From assembly GCF_022376445.1 (NCBI RefSeq), contig NW_025955314.1, forward strand, positions 1-40,940: DNA of 40,940 nucleotides, read 5' to 3'. The stretch is from Fomitopsis serialis (lineage: Eukaryota > Basidiomycota > Agaricomycetes > Polyporales > Fomitopsidaceae). A program made the position numbers and the translations under genes. Position 1 is the first letter of the stretch, and each line of letters begins with the position of its first letter. Positions 21,666 through 31,976 of the stretch are shown here, piece after piece. Under the pieces are notes generated by a model that saw only the letters and a program-made list of their open reading frames with translations, did not search any database and was not told where the DNA came from.

Positions 21666-22757
21666 GTCGGCAGGGCTAGCGGTGAGTGGGCGAGCAAAGC
21701 CTCAGATAAGTGAACTGACGAGCAAACGAGTGGACGAGGGACGGGAGAGCGAGCGGGCGGACGACAAAACACACCGTGACCACGAGTGTGCTGGGCTATT
21801 GCCCAGCACGCAGACACGGCCGGTGAACGCACACGCAGGTGGGAAGACAAGCACGCGAGCGAACGGACGGGAAGGCGGAAGGGCGAGTAGACGAGGGGGC
21901 GGGCATGAGAGAGGACAGACGAGCGGGTGGTCGAGCGGGCGGGCGGGCGTTGTTACGCAGCATGACACACTGACGGTGAGCACGCAGGTTGAACGCCCTG
22001 CGTGAAAACGCAGCCAGCAAACTGACCGCACGCGGACGAATAGGTGGGGATAGGCGGCACCGTGTACAACACACGACGACAGCACACACACCGACGGCCA
22101 GCGCGCTGGGCGAATGCCCAGCACGCAGAGACGGCCGATGAACAGGCCACGTGCGCATAAGACTGTCGAGGGCCAGAGGAGAACGGCGGGCGAGCGAGGA
22201 CGAGTCGGTGGGTCGGCAGGGCCAGCGGTGAGTGGGCGAGCAAAGCCTCAGATAAGTGAACTGACGAGCAAACGAGTGGACGAGGGACGGGAGAGCGAGC
22301 GGGCGGACGACAAAACACACCGTGACCACGAGTGTGCTGGGCTATTGCCCAGCACGCAGACACGGCCGGTGAACGCACACGCAGGTGGGAAGACAAGCAC
22401 GCGAGCGAACGGACGGGAAGGCGGAAGGGCGAGTAGACGAGGGGGCGGGCATGAGAGAGGACAGACGAGCGGGTGGTCGAGCGGGCGGGCGGGCGTTGTT
22501 ACGCAGCATGACACACTGACGGTGAGCACGCAGGTTGAACGCCCTGCGTGAAAACGCAGCCAGCAAACTGACCGCACGCGGACGAATAGGTGGGGCTAGG
22601 CGGCACCGTGTACAACACACGACGACAGCACACACACCGACGGCCAGCGCGCTGGGCGAATGCCCAGCACGCAGAGACGGCCGATGAACAGGCCACGTGC
22701 GCATAAGACTGTCGAGGGCCAGAGGAGAACGGCGGGCGAGCGAGGACGAGTCGGTGG
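21666..22757. repeat. 546 bp tandem duplication
   Basis: The unit 21666-22211 is followed directly by 22212-22757. Landmarks such as ctcagataagtgaactgacg recur exactly 546 bases apart. By eye I found only two or so substitutions (ggctagc/ggccagc and ggggatagg/ggggctagg), so the duplication is recent. Each unit holds three hairpin units of the family also seen at 5-6 kb. Confidence 0.95.
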
Positions 22758-22860
22758 CCGGGCGCGGCAATGCGACACACACGGCGACAGCGAGCACGCA
22801 GGGCAAATGTCCTGCGTGCAAACGCAGCCTGCGAATGGACGGCGGGCGAGGGTGTAGGCA
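21770..22860 (-). repeat. Hairpin-bearing repeat units, opposite orientation to 5-6 kb
   Basis: On the minus strand about seven units carry tctgcgtgctgggc-loop-gcccagcrc or ttcacgcagg-loop-cctgcgtg stem-loops followed by gctcgcsgtcrscgtgtgt. They lie near 21795, 21995, 22115, 22341, 22541, 22661 and 22810. Long minus-strand frames (up to 323 codons) crossing the region are repeat-derived and repeat phrases such as FAQRAGRRCVC or HSPSALAVGVC. Confidence 0.8.
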
Positions 22861-23450
22861 AGGTCGACGGCACTGGCACGGGCGCGAGCAAGCGCAAATA
22901 GACCGCGCGCACCGGGGCGCGGCAACACAAAGCGTGCAAGCGCGACGCGCACAGCGTTGTTGACGAGCACACAGGACAGTTGCCCGGCTCCGAGTGAACC
23001 ACGGGCACGGGTGCGGGCAGGGCAACAAGCCCGGGCGCGAGGACGCGAGACCGACGGTATCGTATCCGCGGTTCACCGCCAACATCGACGGTGAACTCGG
23101 CCCGATGGACAGCCAGTGGGCGTGCGAGGGCTCTGAGATGGTGGGCAGCAGGCAGGCAGGCGAGAAGGAGAACATGCAGACAGGGAGGTGCATGGACTTG
23201 CGAGCGAGGATGGCGACCAGGGAGTGGGCGAGAGCGGGCGAGAGAGTTCGTCCTTCCGATGTCTCGTTGCCCTCCTCGCGCACTCGCCCAGCCGTTCCTG
23301 ATCACGCCGCCTGCACACGCCGGTGTACACGACCGAGGCGAGTCCATAGCCGATTCCCGCACTTTTCCAATCGAGCAGGGCCACATCTTTACTTTGGTGA
23401 GCATATCGCCCTTTATCGAGTCGAGTCCGCTGTGAAGCTCCGCCCCCGAC
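22861..23450. other. Purine-rich flank of the repeat tract, no gene supported
   Basis: Composition gradually returns to normal. Open frames on both strands continue from the repeat and lack recognisable domains. Confidence 0.35.
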
Positions 23451-23849
23451 TTGCTCTCGCACCCGTGCATCCTCCTCCAACCGCTTGCACTGTCTCATAA
23501 TGCCACCAGAGCGTACCCACGAGTCGTACTCGAGCCCTACAAGTGGTCTGACGTGCCCCAAAACGGCTGGAGCAGAGACCCTGACCGCCGTATCCGCTAC
23601 ATCCAGCTAGCTAACCATTTGGAGCTAAAGCCATGGACATCCTACATACACTCGTGCAAGTACCGAGTCGCGCTATGCAACATGCAGCGCAACTCGCTGT
23701 ACACCGTCCCCAACCCGCGCTCCAGTGCTGGCGCCCTGGGTAAACGGGAAATGGGAGCATTGCCACTGCGGCAGCAAGGCAAGACGACCCAGCTACGAGG
23801 TGTACCGATGGCGAGGCAGGTCAAGCACGATGCTCGGGGTACGTGTTGA
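23451..23849 (+). CDS. Small hypothetical protein or exon
   Basis: The open frame has 132 codons. From about residue 20 the composition is ordinary for a protein (VVLEPYKWSDVPQNGWS, RRIRYIQLANHLELKPWTSY, YRVALCNMQRNSLYTVPN), unlike the repeats before it. No domain, signal peptide or partner exon is recognised. It may be a fragment. The start codon is simply the first ATG of the frame. Confidence 0.3.
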   Translation: MLSHPCILLQPLALSHNATRAYPRVVLEPYKWSDVPQNGWSRDPDRRIRYIQLANHLELKPWTSYIHSCKYRVALCNMQRNSLYTVPNPRSSAGALGKREMGALPLRQQGKTTQLRGVPMARQVKHDARGTC

Positions 23850-25069
23850 CCGAATACATGCAACACAGCGAAGACTGACCATGTCTCCCTAAGCCGAACG
23901 CACAGGGACGGCGCCACGTCGATGAAACCAGGAGGCGGCTTCAGACGGTGCGCAGGCACAAGAATCATCCATCGTGCACTCGTCTACAGTGCTAGTGCAG
24001 AGCACGGGTCAGCGGAACCCGCGCGGTTTGCGGGTACGGGTACGAGTCACCTTTTTGTGGCGCGAACCCTACCCGCCACTCTCCGCCACTCGCCAGCATC
24101 AGTCGTATGTGTAAGTACTGGTCGGCAACAGCGAGCTCCAGCGACGCGGGAAAGCCGTTGCTAGAGCTAACGGGAAGTTAGAGGCAACGAGGGCACGAGG
24201 GTACACCCGGTTACGGCCAGTAGGGCCACCAAGCAGGTGAGTGCCCCGCTTGTTGGCTGCAGGCCGCCAACCCCACCATCTGCGAGCGCCGCCACGCCTT
24301 CCATGAGCCCTCCACGAGCCCGAAAGACCACAGCCCACCGCCTCCGCCCTCTAGGAGTCCGGGCGCACCGCGCTTGCTCGCCTGTCGATGTCGCCTGTCG
24401 ATGACGCTCCCTCTGACGTACGGGAATGAACACCACGGAAGACTTACCGCAGTCTACGACGTTCGAATATGTTGTCTTTGCCATCCTCGGTCGGCTCCGG
24501 CCGAAGAGAGCGAACGAATTTTCGAATTCGTACAAACCGTGCGCCTGCGTGAGTGGATTTGCACTTCGTCTCCCAGCAGAGAAGAACGGGCTGCACCTGG
24601 GCAGATTTGTGCGGCGCGAGACAGGCACGCCCTGACAATCTACGCTCGTACCACGACGTGCGCAATCCGTCCAGAGTAGAGTGTCGATTCGACGATGCGG
24701 GATAAACAGGCAGTAGGTTGGATTTATGGCTGTGGACAGTGTACGGATACGTACTGATGTACGAGGAGAAAGGGGGCTTGGCAATACTATGGGCATTTAT
24801 GCAAATATTGAGAGCAGCGTGACGGTTAGGCTGCTAACACCACTTTTATTTGATGTACCTATGTAGCTTCAGTCGCCTTGACTCAACCGAGGCGTTTTGA
24901 CGAATATTATGAGCGCTTTCCCATGGTTAATAGCGCTCGGGCTCTGTGAGCATCACGGACGTCGATCGCTGAAGTTCACACCGTCTCGGCTGGTAAGCAT
25001 CCACGGTGTGTCTTTTTCTTTCTCATCACCACAGTCTATCTCCTGTCTCCCCTCCCTTCGTGTGCAGGT
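23850..25069. other. No confident gene
   Basis: Competing frames are present: 24167-24796 on the minus strand (209 codons) and 24426-24635 on the plus strand, with FEYVVFAILGRLRPKRANEF. Neither has domain support. The end of this stretch is the 5' flank of the gene starting at 25070, where a CAG lies just before the ATG and may close a leader intron. Confidence 0.3.
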
Positions 25070-28000
25070 ATGGGCAAGCGGGTCACCCGGTCGGACGCAG
25101 CCGAACAAGCTTCCGAGAACCCGAGGACCACTAGATCGACCAAGAGCCAGGGCGCAGGCGGCTCCAAGAAAAACACTCAGCCCGCAAAACGCAAGGCGAG
25201 CGAGGCGGTAGCTAAGAAGAAAACACAGGAGATGACGAAGGAGAAACGCACTGGTGAGTGACCCCGTGCTGCAATGAACCTAAAAGTTGGTATTGCTGAC
25301 GTGGCGTGGTAGAGGTACGGAAGAATGTGTCGAAGATGATGGACGAAGAAAACAAATCATCCACTGATGAAGAGCTACCAAAAGCAAAAAAGAAGAAGCG
25401 CGCCGTGATGGAGGACGAGGAGGTGGAAGATGACGAGCAGGATAAGGCGGGTGAAGGCACACCGGAGGATGTGGAGATGGACGATCACACGACTCAACAG
25501 CGTAAAGCTGCTCGACGTACGCGGTAATCATGGTCGGCGCGGTACACCTTACTGACTAGCTCGTCGCGTTTATACGAAGCCAAACCGAAACCCGCGTACG
25601 GTAAATTTGCAAGACCCAAGACGTCCTTGGATCCCGCCGAGGAAGATTTTGTGGGAATACTAGGTAAGTTCTCTCATAAATCCACATTAATACTGGCTAA
25701 GCTACTAATTCTGTAGTCAGAGGACGGCGTGAAGCCCGTGGGGACACTGGCAGTAGTAGCAAGAGAAGTGAGCTGAAGTCCGCCATACCTAAGTCTGCCA
25801 AATCTGCCGGTGGCAAGTCGCCCCATGGTACTGCCAAGTCTGCTGGTGGCAAGTCGCCCCATGGTACTGCCAAACCGAAAGCGCTGTCGGCGAGTGGAAA
25901 GGTAAGCAGCCATCTCGTACCGTGCACAAGCGGAGAAACATGGTTTCACATCGACAGGACAAGGGCAAAGGCCGAGCAACGGACAAGGATGACGCGGTCA
26001 GCAGTGAGCATGAGCTCGAAGAAGACGGAGTCAGCGATGGCGAAGGCAAGAATGAGAGCGAAGTTGATGAGGATGAGATCGATGAAGATGAGGTCGAGGA
26101 TGAAGATGAGGGCGAGAGTGGGGACGAGGCCGAGGCTGACGATGTAGAGTCTCAAGAGTCGGAGGATGAGGGTGACGTGATAGTGAGTATCTTTCTTGGT
26201 TTATCAGTGGCGATCAGCATCACATCTACGTGCAGCTCGTGTCCGAGACGAAGGCGAAACCCAAGCCGGCTCTCACCAACTCGACGGGTGGTGAACGAGA
26301 CAGCAGAAGTCGCGCCAAGGTCACCGACTTACCAGTCAAAGTTAGGACTCTCGTCTCGGCCGCGCAGAACTGTCTGCGACTACGCATTGCGCTAAATTCG
26401 GCGTGGACGAAGGAGGCTTCAGTCGCGTCCATACGGCTGCCAAAGAGGGATGTACTAATCAGTGACAGTGTTCGCAACGCTTATGACAGACGAGGGACTG
26501 GCGAACATGCTGCCGACATCAAGGCCGCGTTCCGGCTGCTGGAAGGCCCGAAGAAAGACAAGAAGAAAGCGGGTCGCGGCGCGAGCTCGGATGATGATGA
26601 GGACCCGGAACGAGCCGTGTTGAGAGCGAACACCTACGCCGTGGTGAGCCCACACTCATTGTAATCCACTACAGTCGGAGGCTCTGATCCTTTCCAGGTC
26701 TGGACTTGCGCATCACAAACTCGGAACGAGCTCAAGAGGAAGGCGAAGCAAGTGATAGAGCAGACCTTCAAGCTTGGCGGGCTGTCAGTCGCTCAAAGGA
26801 CCGAGGTCGTCGTTTGGCTTCTCGAGACGCACCCCACGGTAGTGAATGATGTTACCGGGACACGTAACGGGACACGCAACATCGCGAACTTCGTCTTCGG
26901 GGGCGTAGAGTATCACTTCGACCGGAAGAAAAACCTGGATCGAGAGGTACGTGTGCACACAGGGTCAGCACATCAGAGCGAACTCACTGCGATCCTAGCG
27001 TACCAGGGTCGAGCCCACGGAGCCATTCCGAAACGAATGCATCCCTGAGCTCGTCTACCAGTACTACGGCCTGGCAGGACGTGGCGATGCGAACATTAAT
27101 GCGGCCCTGGACGAGTTCAGCAAGGTGCCCTTCAACCTCATCGCCCTCGCGTGCAACGCGGTACGTCTCATCTTCGTCGAGTTCCTGCCCTACGTCAAGC
27201 TACTGATTGATGTGTATAATAGATTGAAGCGGCGTTGATGGAGGTGGTGGCGCACAACCAGTCGATCTTCTTCTCCAGCAAGCTATTCGCGGGCAAGTGA
27301 GTCATTCTTGCGTTCGATTGCAAATGGTGAATGCTCACTAGCCATAGGTGGGATGGTACAATGGCCATTCTAGAGACTCTGGAAGAGCGCGCGGGCGAGT
27401 ACCTCAAAGAGACGCAGGAGCTCATATGGAAGCACATCAGGTAAGCTCTGGATCCAGACGGAGATCTTTACTGACCACACATACAGCAATCGTCTTAACG
27501 CTGGCCCCAACGCAGTCAACGCAGTCGAGGTGACGATGGTCAGCGATGAGGAGCCGCGCAGCTTCATCCCGATGCTCCAGTTGCGCGCATCAAAGCCGCA
27601 GAGCAGCGGCAACGAGCCCGCCGGCATGTCGAAGGCTGCGACGAAGCCGTCGTCGAGCACAGCAAAGAAGGGCAGTCAACCCACCACGACATCGACCGCG
27701 GGCAGGCCGTCCAGCTCGTCGAAGAGCGCGAAGACACAGGACTCGTCACAGGCGGCGAAGAATCCACCCAGTCCATCGAGGAAGACTCGTGGTGCAGGAG
27801 CGTCGACTTCGATGTCGAGGAGGAAGCACCGACGGCGCGACTCTGACGGCTCTGACGGCGGCGAAGTGGGTGGACAGGGCGAGACTGAGGACGAAGGGGG
27901 CGTCGGAGTCACTGGCGAGGGCGGTGAAGGGGCTCAGGCTGAGATCGATGAACTCCACGGGTCCGGAGAAGGTGAGTATTCAGCCGTCACTTGTCACCTA

Positions 28001-28210
28001 CATGATCCCATTCAGCATTCCCCAGACCCTGCCAGTGGCACATCCACGAATGGCGGGGCTTGACTAGGCTAGTAGAATGGTGTTCAACTGATGACTCCAG
28101 ACTTCCAAGGTAAGTCAATCAGTCGTCTGCATGATCAAAGTAATTGCTCATTCAATCATCTAGCTCTAGTATTTATGGTCTCGTGTACTACTAGTACTCC
28201 TCCTTTGTAG
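25070..28210 (+). CDS. DUF6532-like nuclear/hypothetical protein, at least 11 exons, about 800 residues
   Basis: Exons read 25070-25253, 25313-25516, 25580-25663, 25717-25901, 25958-26182, 26236-26643, 26698-26946, 27014-27160, 27223-27296, 27348-27440 and 27487-27971, with phases consistent throughout. One or two small terminal exons may follow, to a stop near 28210. The N-terminal 250 residues are Lys-rich then strongly acidic and low-complexity, with a 12-residue tandem repeat (KSAGGKSPHGTA twice). The folded region follows: VRTLVSAAQNCLRLRIALN, YAVVWTCASQTRNELKRKAK, FVFGGVEYHFDRKKNLDRE, IPELVYQYYGLAGRGDANIN, PFNLIALACNAIEAALMEV and ETLEERAGEYLKETQELIW. That pattern matches what I remember of DUF6532 (Agaricomycete proteins of unknown function). 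The C-terminal tail is Ser/Thr/Lys-rich, and part of it is duplicated at 9.3 kb. Confidence 0.75.
25801..25872. repeat. 36 bp tandem repeat within coding exon, 2 copies
   Basis: Two 36-base units differing at two positions encode SAGGKSPHGTAK twice. Confidence 0.9.
27609..27953 (+). repeat. 345 bp direct repeat, source copy (other copy at 9286-9630)
   Basis: The segment lies wholly inside the 27487-27971 exon of the DUF6532-like gene and shows no visible difference from the copy 18,323 bases upstream. Confidence 0.95.
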
Positions 28211-28622
28211 GTCACTCGTACGTCGCTCGCTCTGCTCGCGCTGTCCTCAGGCTCTGTGTGGTACGTGTACTTGCTCCGAGTCTCGGTTTCACAGTTGTGG
28301 ACCTGCTAGTCCAAGATGATTACTGTACACAGTCTTCACTGCAGTGTCATCATCATGTTGTATGCGTAGTACTGAACATTGTTGTAAGCTTACCAATATC
28401 ATCGTCATCTCGGTCGCAGCCAATGCACAAGGTGCATATTTGTAAATAATTTGAGTACCCTGAAGACAAAGTCAGTGGCAAAAGCACAATTAAGTACAAA
28501 GAAAAAGGGCTCCATCACGGGTCTTCATTCAACTAAAGCCTTCATAAATGGAATTAGGGGACCTTTATAGACACGGTTAAAAGGTAGACTTGTGTAAATC
28601 AATCTTCATGTTCTTAAGCGTG
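28211..28622. other. Intergenic; probable left edge of the GGCCGG-rich domain
   Basis: AT-richer than its surroundings, with no gene. GGCCGG-type motifs are absent here but appear regularly once the next gene begins, so the left end of the putative KDZ element may lie in this stretch or just inside the gene. I could not identify a terminal inverted repeat. Confidence 0.35.
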
Positions 28623-30957
28623 CTAATTGCCTTCAATGCGCATAATATGGCATGATAAGTAAGGAAAAGACAGATTGATTTTTCCTGATGCCCCACGTGC
28701 CGGAGCGGCCTTCGATTCATTTACCGGCGCCCCTTCTGCTCCATCTGCGTCGGCCGCGGGCTTAGGGACCTTGTGTCGGGGAACTGTGCTTATGGTAAGT
28801 GTATTGTCCGGTACGCTGAGGACATTGTCCGCTCACCAGGCTTGGGCTTTGCTGGCCTTGCTCCAGCGGTTTGATCCTCGTCGCTTCGCCGTGCCTTCCG
28901 CCGTTCATCTGGAGGCGCCTCTGCAGCATCCTCCGTGGGATCGGGCTCGGCGGCCGGCTGCCGTCGCGGACCTGTGTTCAATGTGAGCACGTCAATGGGT
29001 CGAAGACCGATGAATATCGCACGTGGTTTGGGCCTAGCAGTCGCCTTCTGCACGGCGGCGGGCTCAGCACTCGGACCCGTGGTGTTGGGATTGCTGGCCG
29101 ATCTGTCCTTCGTGCCCTTGTTCTCCCCTTTCGTCTTTGAGCCGCGGCCGGGACCAGTGCCCGGGGGAAACGCCGGCCTGAACGTCGTCTTCTTAGCGGT
29201 AGCAGATGTCGGCTTCTGGCTGACATCTTTGGCAGGCTTCGCCGGACGGTCCGCTTGGTTGGTGGTGGCGTTGGACGGACCGCGCAGAAAAGATGCCGGG
29301 CGAGATGGGCTCGCCGCATTGGCCCGGGCCTTGCCCTTGTCCGCTTTCGTGAGCCGCGGCGGAGACGGTTCTTGGTCATCATCATCGCTGCCGGCGGGGT
29401 CTTCAAACAACGAGTTGTAGCTCTTGTCGATGTCCCCGCCCTGGAAAAACTCTGCCTCAGCGTCGCTACTGTCTGGCGTTGGCGATCGCTTTTGTCGCCG
29501 GGCCGGGGCAGGCGGCCGGCCGGCCGGCGCCCGTTTTGGCGGAGGCTCTTCGTCGCTCGACGAGCTCTCGTCGTCTGAGTAGCGCTCCTCGTTGCTCTCG
29601 TCGATCACCACCACCTCGCGATTCGAGTTCCTCCAGGCCTTGAATCTGAAGACCAGCAGATTACCTTGGTCATCCTGCCGCTCGCGCCAATGCTTCAGGA
29701 TGGCATCCAGGTCACCAACCCGCATCTTGTTTGGATCACTGAGAACATGCCCGGCGGGAAGAAAGGCCTCGTCAATGAACGTGTCCGACTCCTCCGACAA
29801 GGATTGCCAGGGTACCTTGGCCTTTGGCCGGCCGGTGTACCGTCCTGGCCGGCGGGTCGTAAGCACGTAGTAATGCTGTAGGAGGTGGCACGCACTGTAT
29901 GTCATACGAACGAACGTTCCGAGGACGGCTCGCTTCGTGTCAGTCTTGGCAAAACACTCGTGATCGGCGTCAGGTAGCAGAGGATACCTGTCTTCGTCGA
30001 GCTCCCAGTCGAGATTCGCGATGAGCTGCGCCGCGCCGAGTTGCCCGTCGGCGGGAAAGCCATCGCCATCTTGTACCATTGGTATTAGTGCCTTTCCCAT
30101 GACGCTGCATCCCGGCCACTCACCCATCACGTCTTCCGCATACTTCTTCCACATCTCGTACGTATGGCCCCGCTTGAAGTCCGGGTAGGCGTCGACGAAC
30201 TTCGGCGGTTCCCTGCCTTCTTCTCCGTTGATGGGTAATTGATCATTGAAGTCGAATCTGGGGTGCCGTTAGTTTGGGGAGTTAATAGGCACACCGAGGC
30301 ACATACGTACTGCACAATTCCCGGCCGGCCATTGTCAGCCTTCACGAAGCCCAGGATGAACGTCCTCAGCCCGGTCTTCCTGTACATAATCCTCTGGAAG
30401 TCCAGGACCATGTCGGTCCCGTGTCTCAGGAGCGTCTTTTGCTGCAGGTCGGGCGGCCACTCTGTCCGGTTCCATAGGTCCGCCGTGGCACGGTAGTCCT
30501 CCTCTTCCTTCTTTGAGATGCCCTTGCACAGCTTGGAGCGGGCAGTCTGGTAAAGGGATAAGTATACTTTTGGATCCTTCTCCCTGCCCTGACCCAGATC
30601 AGCGATGATATCCGCAAGGTCGCCCTCCCTCTCCCTCGCTGCGACCGTCTGCCAGCTGACATCCTTCCCTAGCTTGAACATCTCCTTCCTCAGCTTCTCG
30701 CGTTCCTCCCTTTGGTCCGTATACCACTTTGCCACGAGCTGTGAACAGTGAGCAAGGTGTGTCTCGTGTCATGTCCCCCTGCGTACCTCTCGAGTCTCTC
30801 TGTCGAACTGATAATCTCGGAGATCCTGGAGCCTTTCTATGGTATTTTTGACCAGCTCCTCCTGACGTTCATCATCTCCCTCAGCATCCTTCCAGTCCTG
30901 AAGGTTGTCGGCGAGGATTACGATGTCGCGTTTTTGCCAGAAGCTGGTCGGGGCCAT
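28623..30957 (-). CDS. Hypothetical protein, 4 exons, 726 residues, companion of KDZ transposase
   Basis: Exons are 30957-30787, 30738-30311, 30257-28837 and 28783-28623, with introns of 48, 53 and 53 bases and all phases consistent. A further in-frame 54-base stretch near 30130-30076 (gtgagt...acaag) could be a spliced intron. Residues 1-300 are helical and charged, with FWQKRDIVILADNLQDWKDA, VAKWYTDQREEREKLRKEMF, RHGTDMVLDFQRIMYRKTGL and FVRMTYSACHLLQHYYVL. The second half is a long Ser/Pro/Ala/Lys/Asp-rich disordered region with several KR clusters, suggesting a nuclear protein. I recognise the general style as a large lineage-specific Agaricomycete family often near transposons, but no named domain. 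It is transcribed away from the KDZ transposase, with about 1.0 kb between their starts. GGCCGG strings occur inside its codons. Confidence 0.75.
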
Positions 30958-31976
30958 CACGGATGTGGAGTGGGCTGCACGAAGCGATTGAATGCAGTAA
31001 AGGTTGAGGACTTGCGTGCTGGGTTGCTCAGGAAGCCTCGGCGTCTATTAAAGTCTGGGAGATACGCGCAGGGTGATTGAGCCAGTAATGGTCAACAGGC
31101 CTTCATCCCGTCTTGCCCAGGATTTCAGTACGACGCAGCGCACGTAGAGCTTTCAAATGATACCCATAGCTCGTATAATTTGTCAGTATCCTCGTCTACA
31201 GTGAACATGGTTCTCGCAGGTCACTCCCCGGCCGGCTCGTTGCAAACATGGCCGGCCGCCACGTCGGCCGATTAAGATGGGTGCGTGGACTTGAGAATCA
31301 CATCGCTGTGACTCCCCCAATATTTTCATCTGATTGGTGCCCCGAGAATTGGCACTCTACTTGCCCCGGTCAACCGTGCCCAACATAATGGCCGGTCCGG
31401 CCCGGTCGCCAACGAGCGGCCGGGGGGGCGGGTGTCAGATTGTCTTACCGCGCTAACTTGCGCTTCTCGACTGCACTGATCGAGGCCGAGGAGCTACTCA
31501 TGCAAATCGCTTTGCAGATCTGCCTTAGTCCGAGGCATCCGGCGACAGCGTCGGTTGGGCCGGACACGTGACCTGGCTGAATGGTCGGGCCGACACTAAA
31601 GCCGGCCGCATGACTGTATACGCCCGGAACTGAGCTGCGGCCGGTAGGATATGATCTCCGATAGTCGCTAGAGTCTGATTGCGATCCCAATCTCAGGCCC
31701 AAGATCCACGGGGATACTGTGGATCGCTGTTCAGATCGTCCCCCAGATATGATTGTCGATACCCGGTCCCGTTGAACTCGGGAAGTGACCGGCCGCACCA
31801 TTGCGTGACCTGCTGCATTTCGTTGAGTGTCGTGACAGGGAAAAATATCGGACTCTGTGAGCATTTGTTGACTGTTGCCCCTCATTTGTCTGCTGCCGCC
31901 CCGCGACTCAGAGTCCTCCGGCCGGACCGTGAATCACATTGCCTCAGCTCAGTGACCTTCCTGACATATTCTCTCT
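30958..31976. promoter_or_regulatory. Divergent promoter region between companion gene and KDZ transposase
   Basis: The companion gene starts at 30957 (minus) and the KDZ frame at 31977 (plus), so both promoters must lie here. GGCCGG-type motifs cluster at about 31211-31265, 31391-31425, 31555-31640, 31790 and 31918, making it a candidate site for control by an element-encoded DNA-binding protein. A 146-codon minus-strand frame (31445-31885) also lies here. It has no recognised features and I do not call it a gene. Confidence 0.45.

Noticed and set aside
22342..23470. Minus-strand frames of 313 and 323 codons
   Set aside because: They overlap in different frames and repeat the same phrases at every hairpin unit. 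The openness comes from the GC-rich repeat, not from selection for a protein.
24167..24796. A 209-codon minus-strand frame
   Set aside because: No recognisable domain and a composition without clear protein character. Competing plus-strand frames are equally plausible, so I left it as unassigned.
28871..29420. Plus-strand frames of up to 161 codons
   Set aside because: They are antisense to the Ser/Pro/Ala-rich exon of the companion gene, whose exon phases agree over the whole gene.
31445..31885. A 146-codon minus-strand frame between the companion and KDZ genes
   Set aside because: No domain or exon partner, and it lies where both divergent promoters must be.
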